In this document: positions 1 through 6,272 of the stretch, piece after piece | How positions within the stretch are numbered: the stretch's first letter is position 1 | Layout of the letters: every line of letters starts with the position of its first letter | DNA from: an uncultured Lachnospiraceae bacterium | GTDB taxonomy: Bacteria; Bacillota; Clostridia; Lachnospirales; Lachnospiraceae | NCBI GenBank assembly: GCA_910587295.1 | Contig: CAJULP010000051.1 | Coordinates: forward strand, 1-39,305 | Length of the DNA stretch: 39,305 nucleotides | Direction of reading: 5' to 3' | Position numbers and translations under genes: made by a program | Notes under the pieces: generated by a model | Told to the model about the DNA's origin: nothing | What the model saw: the letters and a program-made list of their open reading frames with translations, nothing else | The model's database searches: none

Positions 1-66
1 AGAAACAATCCGATTCCCCTCCGCTATCAAAGCGTTTTTGTCCGATTTAAACTTTCTAATATTCAT
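1..66 (-). CDS. Partial ORF, N-terminus of a possible transposase
   Basis: The first 22 codons of a minus-strand gene run off the left edge of the window. The ATG at 64-66 has a good ribosome site (GAGGTG) about 5 bases upstream. The peptide begins MNIRKFKSDKNALIAEG and is basic and helical. I do not recognise it with certainty; it recalls the start of helix-turn-helix IS630-type transposases, but that is memory rather than an alignment. Its start lies 73 bp inside a repeat (129-139) that looks like an element end, which fits an insertion-sequence transposase reading away from that end. Confidence 0.4.
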   Translation of the reverse strand, partial: MNIRKFKSDKNALIAEGNRIVS

Positions 67-139
67 ACTGTCACCTCAGTATTATTTTACTAAGGGATAT
101 CCGAAAAGTAAATAGAAAATATTTATGTCGCTTACTATA
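1..139 (-). mobile_element. Possible end of an insertion sequence (partial)
   Basis: The sequence CGCTTACTATA at 129-139 recurs as a perfect inverted copy at 717-727 and as a near-perfect direct copy at 742-752. The neighbouring small gene (71-277) loses its expected reading exactly at this repeat. A new ORF starts 73 bp inside. I infer the inner end of an IS-like element with TATAGTAAGCG as its tip, possibly using a TA target. The rest lies outside the window. Confidence 0.35.
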
Positions 140-277
140 ATACTGCAATTTTACAAAGCCATACTTCCCGGCATCCACAACGGCAATATCTGTCACTTCA
201 TATAATTCCCCAAAAGCGTCTGCCACTTTCCGGCATTTCTCCCGTTCCTCATCTGTGATATATGTTCCCTCTCCCAT
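71..277 (-). pseudogene. Truncated small helper protein of a conjugative/mobile element
   Basis: This ORF encodes an acidic protein starting MGEGTYITDEEREKC. The ATG at 275-277 is preferred over the one at 295 because AAAGG lies just upstream of it. The central part (DAFGELYEVTDIAVVDAG then YGFVKLQYY) resembles small accessory proteins found in Firmicute conjugative elements, which as I recall them continue for some tens of residues more. Here the reading becomes a short unrelated tail (SKRHKYFLFTF...) directly after QYY, at the TATAGTAAGCG repeat. I read this as a gene cut by an insertion. Function unknown. Confidence 0.45.
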
Positions 278-415
278 AATCCTTTCCTTTTCCATATGTA
301 TAACTTTTTATCCATAAAAAATTAAAGATAATATATTATTACTAACATATTATAACTGATTTATCAACATTAAAAAGGATATAATATACCTATTATATAT
401 AAGGAGGTATCTACA

Positions 416-637
416 TTGGGCGAAACAAGGGGTACAATTGAGATTCACCTGAAAGAATTGCTTGAAAAAGCAGATATAAGCAAAAACAAGTTTTGCCAAA
501 GAGCAGAATTACAACGTTCACAGCTTAACGGCTACCTCAATAACACGATTACCCGATTAGACATTGATGTGCTGATAAGAATCTGTGATACCTTGGACTG
601 CTCCATCGCAGATTTGCTCGAATGTAAACCTAACTAA
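416..637 (+). CDS. Small XRE/Cro-type helix-turn-helix regulator
   Basis: A 73-residue DNA-binding protein that is essentially one Cro/CI-type helix-turn-helix domain (HTH_26 style). Residues about 18-45 (ISKNKFCQRAELQRSQLNGY) form the HTH, and the tail LIRICDTLDCSIADLLEC is the typical fourth and fifth helix of this family. It starts at TTG (416-418) with a strong AAGGAGG at 401-407; no ATG is suitably placed. A TATAAT box lies at 380-385. It is probably a regulator belonging to a mobile element, since it sits between two copies of the element-end repeat and beside a truncated helper gene. Target unknown. Confidence 0.8.
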   Translation: MGETRGTIEIHLKELLEKADISKNKFCQRAELQRSQLNGYLNNTITRLDIDVLIRICDTLDCSIADLLECKPN

Positions 638-650
638 AGGAACTTTTGCG

Positions 651-695
651 CCGATTTTTGCTGCGTGCAAACGCAGATTTACCTTGCAAAAATCG
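651..695. repeat. Nested inverted repeat, mobile-element structure
   Basis: CGATTTTTGC at the left edge pairs with GCAAAAATCG at the right edge (10 bp perfect). Between them lies a smaller hairpin, TGCG-TGCAAA-CGCA. A further CCCC-GAA-GGGG hairpin follows at 705-715. There is no U-run, so a simple terminator for the upstream regulator is unlikely. Such nested repeats occur at relaxase or integrase sites of mobile elements, but no such gene is present here. Confidence 0.5.
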
Positions 696-716
696 TGCGC
701 ATCCCCCCGAAGGGGC

Positions 717-752
717 TATAGTAAGCGGCAATTATTTATATCGTTTACTATA
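717..752. repeat. 36-bp palindrome made of two element-end repeats
   Basis: TATAGTAAGCG (717-727) faces CGTTTACTATA (742-752), which is its complement with one change. The right half, 734-752, matches 121-139 in direct orientation at 17 of 19 positions. It could be a solo remnant of the IS-like element whose end is at 129-139, or a recognition site for its transposase. Confidence 0.5.
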
Positions 753-966
753 TCTCCTCTGTAATACATGCTTATATGCCATGATGAAAACGGGAAGATG
801 TATTTATATGATGCTATGGAAAAAAGAAACAGGCAACCCGCTTGAGCTGTAATAGCTGTACACGACACAATACCCGCTTCTCTTTGGCCATAATTTTATG
901 CTGCCAGACACCTTTTTCAAGATGCAAAACCTACATAATTTTGAATCCTATATGGGAAAAATGTAT

Positions 967-1395
967 TTACCACCTCCTCATAAAAATATAGCCATCTTCA
1001 ATCGTATCAGAAAGGCAAAAACCCTGCTTTTCCCAAAACTTTTTGGCCGCAACATTTTCCAGATTTACCGGAACAGAAATTCTGCGTGCCGCAAATTCGT
1101 TTTTCAGGTATTCAATGCAAAGTTTTGCCGCCTGTGTTCCCAGGCCTTTTCCCTGAAATGCGTCATCAATCAAGAAATTGATGATCTGGCAGTTTTCTTC
1201 CCCGACATACATTGAGACAAAACCTATGATTGTGCCACTATTGTAGATGGCAAACGGCCTTGTCTCCTGATAGTAGACCCATGCTTCCGCCAGTGAATAC
1301 TCTACAGAATCCACAAAGCTGTCATCCTGGACACTTGCGTGTACTTTTAGGCATTGCTGAAAATTGTCTTCGCTAATCTGTCTTAATTCTACCAT
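967..1395 (-). CDS. GNAT family N-acetyltransferase
   Basis: A 142-residue single-domain acetyltransferase that would move an acetyl group from acetyl-CoA to an amine. The acetyl-CoA pyrophosphate loop is clear at residues 81-90 (QGKGLGTQAA), preceded by the strand INFLIDDAF and followed by the late motif AAKKFWEKQGF. The order and the compact size resemble diamine/spermidine acetyltransferases of Bacillus (BltD/PaiA type), but the substrate cannot be read from sequence. The ATG at 1393-1395 has GGAGG 7 bases upstream. It stands alone on the minus strand. Confidence 0.85.
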   Translation of the reverse strand: MVELRQISEDNFQQCLKVHASVQDDSFVDSVEYSLAEAWVYYQETRPFAIYNSGTIIGFVSMYVGEENCQIINFLIDDAFQGKGLGTQAAKLCIEYLKNEFAARRISVPVNLENVAAKKFWEKQGFCLSDTIEDGYIFMRRW

Positions 1396-1443
1396 GTGTA
1401 ACCTCCAATTATATGAAACATTATAACACAGCAGACTTCTCCT

Positions 1444-2043
1444 TCACAGCGTGGGTTTCCTTATAACGCCTTGGTTTATTTCAACGGCCACTTCTATGGA
1501 AAGCAGATATTGGGAATGCTCCCTGATTTCTATCTCCCCCTTCACCATCAGTTTTTTAACCTGATCCCGGGACAATCCCAATACCATGGCAATCTGCTTT
1601 TCCAAACGGATTTTCAGCCCGTCAGGGTTCTTAACCGTGACCAAAATCCGTTCCCTGCCCTCACCGCCTTCTATGGATTCATGTACCTTAACAATGCCAT
1701 ATTGCAGCCTGCCCCAATCAATGTCCGCTTTATTCTCCCGGAATAACTGCATGCTTTGGCCATACCTTTCCGCAAGCTGTTCGTCATTGCCCAAAAAGCA
1801 CTGATATTCTTCCCTGGGGATGGAAGAAGCCTTCCGCCGTTCATAAATGGCAAGGTTTAAGGTCTGCTTGCATTCCGCGCATTGGTAAATCAGCCAAACA
1901 TCCAGCTTATTGCCATTGGCGTTGACGCGGAACTTTTTTGTGTTAATATAATGTGTCTTCCTGCCACATTTCGGGCAGTTCCTGACGACCCAAAAGGAAT
2001 CTTTCAGGGTAATTTCATATTCAATTTTCTTTAAATAGCTCAT
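1444..2043 (-). CDS. DUF1062 family protein
   Basis: A 199-residue cytoplasmic protein of the DUF1062 family, function unknown. Near the N-terminus a zinc-ribbon-like pair of CxxC motifs is visible (NCPKCGRK and QCAECKQT), followed by the typical ASSIPREEYQ stretch. The C-terminal half (VLGLSRDQVKKLMVKGEIEI) looks like an S4-like or small nucleic-acid-binding fold. I chose the ATG at 2041-2043 because GGGAG lies 6 bases upstream; an upstream in-frame start at 2073 lacks a good site. Its upstream region shares an inverted repeat with the CD3324-type gene and carries a possible 8-codon leader ORF. Confidence 0.8.
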   Translation of the reverse strand: MSYLKKIEYEITLKDSFWVVRNCPKCGRKTHYINTKKFRVNANGNKLDVWLIYQCAECKQTLNLAIYERRKASSIPREEYQCFLGNDEQLAERYGQSMQLFRENKADIDWGRLQYGIVKVHESIEGGEGRERILVTVKNPDGLKIRLEKQIAMVLGLSRDQVKKLMVKGEIEIREHSQYLLSIEVAVEINQGVIRKPTL

Positions 2044-2076
2044 ATGCATCTCCCGTTCATTTCTTTTCGTCACGAT

Positions 2077-2133
2077 GCATGGGCTATCACATTATTCCGT
2101 TTTATTCCTGATCATCCTATGCAATAGCCATGC
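2077..2133. promoter_or_regulatory. Inverted repeat upstream of the DUF1062 gene
   Basis: GCATGGGCTAT (2077-2087) faces ATAGCCATGC (2124-2133), its complement apart from one extra G. The right arm sits in TGCAATAGCCATGCTATGC, which closely matches TTGCAATAGCCAGTGCTACGC at 2711-2731 upstream of the CD3324-type gene. It is a shared operator candidate. Confidence 0.45.
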
Positions 2134-2159
2134 TATGCACAGTAAACGGGTGTGGTCAT
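2133..2159 (-). CDS. Possible 8-residue leader peptide upstream of DUF1062 gene
   Basis: An ATG at 2157-2159 with a strong GAGGAG 10 bases upstream (2170-2175) opens an 8-codon frame, MTTPVYCA, that stops at TAG 2133-2135 inside the right arm of the inverted repeat. The DUF1062 start is about 90 bases downstream. A good ribosome site in front of so short a frame suggests a leader peptide or the remnant of a former gene start. No independent support. Confidence 0.3.
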   Translation of the reverse strand: MTTPVYCA

Positions 2160-2376
2160 AAATATCTTTCTCCTCTCGTATTAAATTCCTTCCGGCGGGA
2201 AACCCGCAAGATCCCGAAGTCGTTCCCACCGCTAGATAGCGTAACATATTCCGGTTCCCGCCTTCCACCTCACAAATTTATCCAAAAAAATATGAGCCGA
2301 TACCCTAAACTGCCACCAAACCACTACAATGCCGTTTCGTGAAAGTTCCCTGATACCAGCTCATTGTTATACTTTT
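2160..2376. other. Intergenic stretch without recognised gene
   Basis: Between the possible leader peptide and the CD3324-type gene I see no coding pattern. A short GC-rich hairpin (GGCGGGAAACCCGCC-like, near 2196-2210) is the only structure noted. The plus-strand open frames here lack ribosome sites and are not called. Confidence 0.4.
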
Positions 2377-2649
2377 TCAAGAATATCTTTGTATTCTCAG
2401 GATACGCTGTATGCTTTTCTCAGACAGATAGTATTTACGAGCCAATTCCCCTGTCTTGCTTCCCGCAAGGTAATCCTCATAAATCTGCCTGTCACGGTCC
2501 AAAAGCTCCTGCTTAATTTTTGTGCCTGCCCCCCAAGCCTTTCTGTGTGACGGCTTGCGCGGAATATAAATGCTTTCCCCATCCACATACCGCTGTATCA
2601 ACTCTATGATTTCAACCGGCAGAATTTCTTCCGCTCTCATATAGCCCAT
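2377..2649 (-). CDS. CD3324 family helix-turn-helix protein
   Basis: A 90-residue protein matching the CD3324 family known from Clostridioides and relatives, related to Mor-type activators. Features visible are the N-terminal LPVEIIELIQRYVDGESIYI, a basic linker with RKAWGAGTK, and a C-terminal HTH (TGELARKYYLSEKSIQRIL). The ATG at 2647-2649 has AGGGAGG just upstream. It is probably a DNA-binding regulator. The inverted repeat 30-80 bp upstream (2683-2728) is shared with the DUF1062 gene about 600 bp away, so this protein may control both. Confidence 0.8.
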   Translation of the reverse strand: MGYMRAEEILPVEIIELIQRYVDGESIYIPRKPSHRKAWGAGTKIKQELLDRDRQIYEDYLAGSKTGELARKYYLSEKSIQRILRIQRYS

Positions 2650-2682
2650 GTCTGCCTCCCTAAATTTTTATTTTTTTAGGAA

Positions 2683-2728
2683 TAGCATTGGCTATAACAA
2701 TTATTTTTGATTGCAATAGCCAGTGCTA
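2683..2728. promoter_or_regulatory. Inverted repeat upstream of CD3324-type gene
   Basis: TAGCATTGGCTAT (2683-2695) faces ATAGCCAGTGCTA (2716-2728): 13-bp arms with one G-T pair, 20 bp apart. The right arm and its flank repeat the motif upstream of the DUF1062 gene (2120-2135). It is a candidate operator for the CD3324-type regulator. Confidence 0.45.
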
Positions 2729-2897
2729 CGCAAACATAACATATCGTCTCATATCAATGCCCCCTTTCTGACATCAAGGCCTGCCCGTCACTTTCCATCC
2801 CATAACAAAATATAACACAATACACAGCTGATGTGCTAAAAATATTTCTCATAGTTTCCGCAAATCTTACATTTGAAATCTATCATTTTAAGGATAT
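2729..2897. other. AT-rich intergenic segment without recognised gene
   Basis: Between the CD3324-type upstream repeat and the methyltransferase promoter no open frame with a ribosome site is seen. Nothing else is recognised. Confidence 0.5.
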
Positions 2898-2926
2898 TTT
2901 ACTTTTTGCGTAAAAAGTGATATACT
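2898..2926 (+). promoter_or_regulatory. Promoter of the methyltransferase leader
   Basis: TTTACT (2898-2903), a 17-bp spacer and TATACT (2921-2926) form a sigma-A promoter. ACTTTTT-GCGT-AAAAAGT (2901-2918), a 7-bp inverted repeat, overlaps the -35 box and spacer and could be an operator. Transcription would begin near 2933. Confidence 0.55.
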
Positions 2927-2932
2927 GACATG

Positions 2933-3103
2933 GCGTAATCCGAAAGGCGGTGAACTCACACAATGAGACTTATTCGAGATAACCACTCGGTGCAGTTGTA
3001 AATCTGGCAACAGATTGTATCGAGCTTATTTTATGATGTTGTCAGTTGGCTGCACCTATAATTGATGTATAAAACTATAACATTCAAAATAGGAGTAGTT
3101 ACG
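2933..3103 (+). ncRNA. Structured 5' leader of the methyltransferase gene
   Basis: About 170 bases separate the predicted start of transcription from the gene. Visible helices are CTCA/TGAG (2955-2967), CGAG/CTCG (2975-2989), AATCTG-GCAA-CAGATT with a GNRA loop (3001-3016), and a long-range helix GGTGCAG (2989-2995) with CTGCACC (3050-3056). The second and fourth helices share base 2989, so they are partly exclusive. No U-run follows, so control would act on translation or on a protein factor. It does not match a riboswitch class that I know. Confidence 0.45.
2963..3001 (+). CDS. Leader peptide MRLIRDNHSVQL
   Basis: A 12-codon frame begins at ATG 2963-2965 and ends at TAA 2999-3001, inside the structured leader. 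A purine-rich AAAGGCGG lies about 12 bases upstream, rather far. Its stop codon sits at the GNRA hairpin, and its last codons cover the left strand of the long-range helix, so a ribosome stalled here would open that helix. This is the layout of translational attenuators of ribosome-targeting resistance genes. Translation is not proven. Confidence 0.4.
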   Translation: MRLIRDNHSVQL

Positions 3104-3868
3104 ATGAAAGAAAATGAATTGATAAACATTTGGAAAAGAGAAGAAAATGCTGCCCATATCCACGGATGGGATTTTTCACACATCAAAGGAAGATATACGG
3201 AAGAAACGGACTTGCCTTGGAATTATTCACGCATCATACTGGATTACTTAAAACCGGAAATGAAACTGCTGGATATAGATACTGGTGGTGGTGAATTCTT
3301 GTTATCCCTTGGCCATCCTTATGAAAAGACAAGCGCAACAGAAGCCTATCCCCCAAATATTCAGTTATGCAGAGAATCTCTGCTTCCTCTCGGAATTGAT
3401 TTTCGTGCAGGCGATGGAAAGGATATGCTGCCATTTGGTGATTATGAATTTGACATTGTCATGAACCGTCACGGTGATTTTAATGCCAAAGAAATATATC
3501 GTGTTTTGAAATGTGGGGGAATTTTTATTACCGAACAGGTTGGGGCTGAAAATGATCGTGAATTGGTGGAACTTCTCTTAGGTAAAACTGAACTTCCATT
3601 TCCAGAACAATATCTGGATATCGTTAGCAGACAGTTTCTTGATGCAGGTTTTGACATTCTGGATGCACAGGAATGCTTCAGGCCAATCAAATTTTTTGAT
3701 ATAGGTGCACTCGTCTGGTTTGCGCATATTATAGAGTGGGAATTTCCTGATTTTTCTGTAGATAGCTGCAAGGACAGATTGCTATATGCACAACAGATTT
3801 TAGAGAAAAACGGCTGTGTTGAAGGACAAATTCATCGATTTTTATTAGTACTGCGCAAAGCAAAATAA
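3104..3868 (+). CDS. Class I SAM-dependent methyltransferase
   Basis: A 254-residue methyltransferase with a Rossmann-type fold. Motif I is at residues 55-67 (LLDIDTGGGEFLL), the acidic motif II/III region is DGKDMLPFGDYEFDIVMNRH (104-123), and a motif near 133-143 (RVLKCGGIFIT) is typical of UbiE/Methyltransf_11 proteins. The N-terminal WDFSHIKGR block is conserved in this Firmicute subgroup. The ATG at 3104 is chosen because AGGAG (3091-3095) lies 8 bases upstream; an extension from 3062 has no site. The substrate is unknown. The structured leader with its own short frame suggests inducible expression, as for rRNA methyltransferases, but nothing in the protein proves rRNA as target. Confidence 0.8.
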   Translation: MKENELINIWKREENAAHIHGWDFSHIKGRYTEETDLPWNYSRIILDYLKPEMKLLDIDTGGGEFLLSLGHPYEKTSATEAYPPNIQLCRESLLPLGIDFRAGDGKDMLPFGDYEFDIVMNRHGDFNAKEIYRVLKCGGIFITEQVGAENDRELVELLLGKTELPFPEQYLDIVSRQFLDAGFDILDAQECFRPIKFFDIGALVWFAHIIEWEFPDFSVDSCKDRLLYAQQILEKNGCVEGQIHRFLLVLRKAK

Positions 3869-3914
3869 AATTTGTTGAAATGAATCCCAAGATTGGCTAA
3901 AAGCAAAAAACTAA

Positions 3915-3946
3915 GGGCGAAGATGCTTCTACACATCTTCGCCTTT
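3915..3946 (+). terminator. Intrinsic terminator after the methyltransferase
   Basis: GGCGAAGATG (3916-3925) pairs perfectly with CATCTTCGCC (3934-3943) across an 8-base loop and is followed by TTTG. Confidence 0.75.
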
Positions 3947-4023
3947 GTATCTATCTGGAATATTTACCAGATTAATATTTTGTAGAAAATTTTGTTATGA
4001 TATAAAAAATTTCAAATTCAGTA

Positions 4024-4054
4024 TTGACTCTCTCGCAGCGTAACGGTTTACGAT
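4024..4054 (+). promoter_or_regulatory. MerR-type promoter with 19-bp spacer
   Basis: TTGACT (4024-4029) and TACGAT (4049-4054) are separated by 19 bp, the overlong spacing that MerR-family proteins correct by twisting the DNA. The spacer carries the expected GC-containing imperfect repeat (CTCTCGCAGCGTAACGG). It lies 20 bp upstream of the regulator's own gene, so self-regulation is likely. Confidence 0.65.
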
Positions 4055-4074
4055 GAAACCGAAAGGAGACACTA

Positions 4075-4914
4075 ATGAAAACTGTAAAGGAAATGTCGGC
4101 GATAACCGGAATAAGCATAAGGGCGTTAAGGTATTATGACGAAATCGGTTTGCTAAAGCCAACGGAATTAACAGAAGCAGGTTACCGGCTCTATGACAAC
4201 AAAGCATTAGAGAAGCTGCAGGAAATTATGTTCTTTAGGGAATTGGAAATCCCATTGACAGACATTAAAGAGATCATGGATAACCCTGATTATGATAAAG
4301 AACAGGCCCTGTCAGCCCAGAAATCTTTATTGGAGCAGAAACGTAACCGGCTAAATGGGATTATCGATTTAATAACAGATGTAATGAAAGGAGTCAATAC
4401 TATGAGTTTTGAAGCTTTTAACAACGAGGACGTACAAAAAATGGTAAACCACACTTTAGAATGTATGTCAAAGGAAAGCCTTGGCAGGCAGATACAAAAA
4501 TACGGAAGCCTGGAAAAATACAAAGAACATCTGATGTCCGGCTATGCTAACGAACAGGTTACCGCAGACTTATTGAAATGGTATGGAAGCAAAGAGAAAG
4601 TAATAGAAGCAGTCATGCAGGCAACCGGGAATCCCGAAGAGATCAAGCAGGAACAAGAAGAAAATACCAAAATCTATAGACAGTTTATGGCCGCAAAAGA
4701 AGCTGGCAATATGGATATGGCACATTCCGCTGTTGAAATGCTTGCAGAAAATTATAAAAAAATGTTTGCGCTTGATAACGCAAGGAATATCCTGCTCGAT
4801 CTGGCAAAGGAATATTTACAAAGCAAAAGACTTGCGGAAGCAACCGACAGCCAGTTTGGAAAAGGCTGTTCTGAATATGTCGCACACGCTATCCAGCATT
4901 ATTATGGCGTATAA
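4075..4914 (+). CDS. MerR family regulator with TipAS effector domain
   Basis: A 279-residue transcription activator. Residues 1-70 form the winged HTH (VKEMSAITGISIRALRYYDE then GLLKPTELTEAGYRLY), followed by a coiled-coil dimer helix (about 75-115) and a C-terminal all-helical TipAS domain (about 150-275), which in Streptomyces TipA binds thiopeptide antibiotics. The start ATG at 4075 has AAAGGAG 7-8 bases upstream. The 19-bp-spacer promoter upstream supports autoregulation. No efflux gene is directly coupled; the next gene downstream is about 200 bp away. Confidence 0.9.
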   Translation: MKTVKEMSAITGISIRALRYYDEIGLLKPTELTEAGYRLYDNKALEKLQEIMFFRELEIPLTDIKEIMDNPDYDKEQALSAQKSLLEQKRNRLNGIIDLITDVMKGVNTMSFEAFNNEDVQKMVNHTLECMSKESLGRQIQKYGSLEKYKEHLMSGYANEQVTADLLKWYGSKEKVIEAVMQATGNPEEIKQEQEENTKIYRQFMAAKEAGNMDMAHSAVEMLAENYKKMFALDNARNILLDLAKEYLQSKRLAEATDSQFGKGCSEYVAHAIQHYYGV

Positions 4915-5116
4915 CGCCTATAAAACACGGTTTCACTACACTTATCCCCCTGCATAGTGCAAACATATTTTCCCGTTTCCTATTATATAACATTTTCCTC
5001 AAAAATGAAAACAGCCCTTTTCCCATCCTTCAAAATAGCGCCTGTCCGTGTTATAGTATACCCATACGGAGCAATCCGGAAAATAAATTAAAATACGAGG
5101 AACGGAGAGCCTATAA

Positions 5117-5389
5117 ATGGAAAAATTGACTATGAAAACCAAGGAAATCATGGATGAACGATTTGGCAAAGACACTATCATTGCTTTAGCAACCGTAAAG
5201 GATGGAAAGCCGATTGAAGAAAACCCCCATGTGGCAATCTCCGGCGATTGGTTTACGGCTCATGGAATAAATACCTGCATTCTTTGTATCCGGCTGACAG
5301 AGGGCGTTTTATTTTCACATGGAACAAAATATGATATAGATTTTTCGGACATTTCCTGTCACACAAACAAAGGAACGTTGTCTAATTAA
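5117..5389 (+). pseudogene. Pyridoxamine-phosphate-oxidase-like protein, two internal deletions
   Basis: This 90-codon frame has the family start (MKTKEIMDERFGKDTIIALATVKDGKP from residue 6), the central IEENPHVAISGDWFTAHG and the end NTCILCIRLTEGVLFSHGT with YDIDF. Full homologues that I recall have about 135-140 residues. Here roughly 30 residues are missing between KDGKP and IEENP and nearly 40 between TAHGI and NTCIL, in both cases without loss of frame. The lost parts hold core strands of the flavin-binding barrel, so the product is unlikely to work. GGAG lies 9 bases before the ATG at 5117. It sits 16 bp upstream of the sigma-factor gene and probably shares its transcript. Confidence 0.75.
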
Positions 5390-5405
5390 ATAGGAGGAAA
5401 AATCT

Positions 5406-6266
5406 ATGGATAAAAAAACAAATGAAGAATTTCAGTCCTTGATCGAAAAAGCCACGGCAGGAGACAAAAAAGCCCTTGAAACCCTCATCGCAGACGCACA
5501 GGATCTTGTGTTCAATTTATCCTTGCGGATGCTTGGTACCTTTCCAGATGCTGAAGATGCCACACAGGACATCTTACTGAAAATAATCACACATTTATCT
5601 TCTTTCAGAGGAGACAGCTCCTTTACAACATGGGTATTTCGTGTTGCGGTAAATCATCTGAAAAACTATAAAAAGCATATGTTTGCCCATCATGCGCCCA
5701 GTTTTGAATACTATGCGGACGATATCGAAAACGGGAACATACAGGATGTACCGGATCTGACTCAGAACGTGGAAAAAGACATATTAGCGGAAGAACTGAA
5801 AATGTCCTGTACCAACGTGATGCTGCAATGTCTTGATGTGGAAAGCAGATGCATTTTCATATTGGGTACCATGTTTAAAGCCGACAGCCGCATTGCGGGA
5901 GATATTTTGCAGATGACCCCGGAAGCATACCGCCAGCGTCTTTCCCGGATACGCAAAAAAATGGCAGACTTCCTCGGACAATACTGCGGGGAATATGGCG
6001 GAGGCAGATGCAAATGCACCGACAGGGTAAATTACGCAATACATAACCACAGGATAGACCCGTTACGACTGGATTATGTGACAGCTTCGGAAATCCCCTT
6101 AAAGACCATGATAGAAACGAAAAATGCCATGGAAGATATTGACGATCTCTCACAGGACTTTTCGTTCTGTAAGCCTTACCGATCTCCCGAACGCACGAAA
6201 CACCTGCTGCAGGAATTTTTAGATTCCACGCAGCTTTCCATTATCCAGAAAACAGAGAGGAAATGA
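5406..6266 (+). CDS. ECF-like sigma-70 family RNA polymerase sigma factor
   Basis: A 286-residue sigma factor. Region 2 lies at about residues 15-95 with the core-binding signature DAEDATQDILLKI and the promoter-melting stretch FRGDSSFTTWVFRVAVNHLKNY. Region 4 lies at about 135-190 (GDILQMTPEAYRQRLSRIRKKM). The C-terminal 90 residues, with GGRCKC, are an extension found in one Firmicute subgroup and are not part of canonical ECF factors. The start has AGGAGG 8-9 bases upstream. No anti-sigma gene is adjacent; the partner downstream is a DUF2461 protein 6 bp away, so the two are probably co-transcribed. Confidence 0.85.
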   Translation: MDKKTNEEFQSLIEKATAGDKKALETLIADAQDLVFNLSLRMLGTFPDAEDATQDILLKIITHLSSFRGDSSFTTWVFRVAVNHLKNYKKHMFAHHAPSFEYYADDIENGNIQDVPDLTQNVEKDILAEELKMSCTNVMLQCLDVESRCIFILGTMFKADSRIAGDILQMTPEAYRQRLSRIRKKMADFLGQYCGEYGGGRCKCTDRVNYAIHNHRIDPLRLDYVTASEIPLKTMIETKNAMEDIDDLSQDFSFCKPYRSPERTKHLLQEFLDSTQLSIIQKTERK

Positions 6267-6272
6267 CAGATC

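Larger units (their letters stand above)
638..966. other. Gene-poor segment with nested inverted repeats
   Basis: No convincing gene. The open frame at 646-852 has no ribosome site and lies over palindromes, so it is not called. The segment holds a nested inverted repeat (651-695), a CCCC-GAA-GGGG hairpin (705-715), and the paired element-end repeat (717-752). The rest (about 755-966) shows no feature I can support. It reads as debris from mobile DNA. Confidence 0.5.

Noticed and set aside
646..852. Plus-strand open frame of 68 codons after the XRE gene
   Set aside because: No ribosome site, and most of it lies over inverted repeats; the translation is rich in Cys, Leu and Tyr without a domain pattern.
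898..1215. Plus-strand open frame of 105 codons
   Set aside because: Antisense shadow of the GNAT gene, which has clear motifs and a ribosome site.
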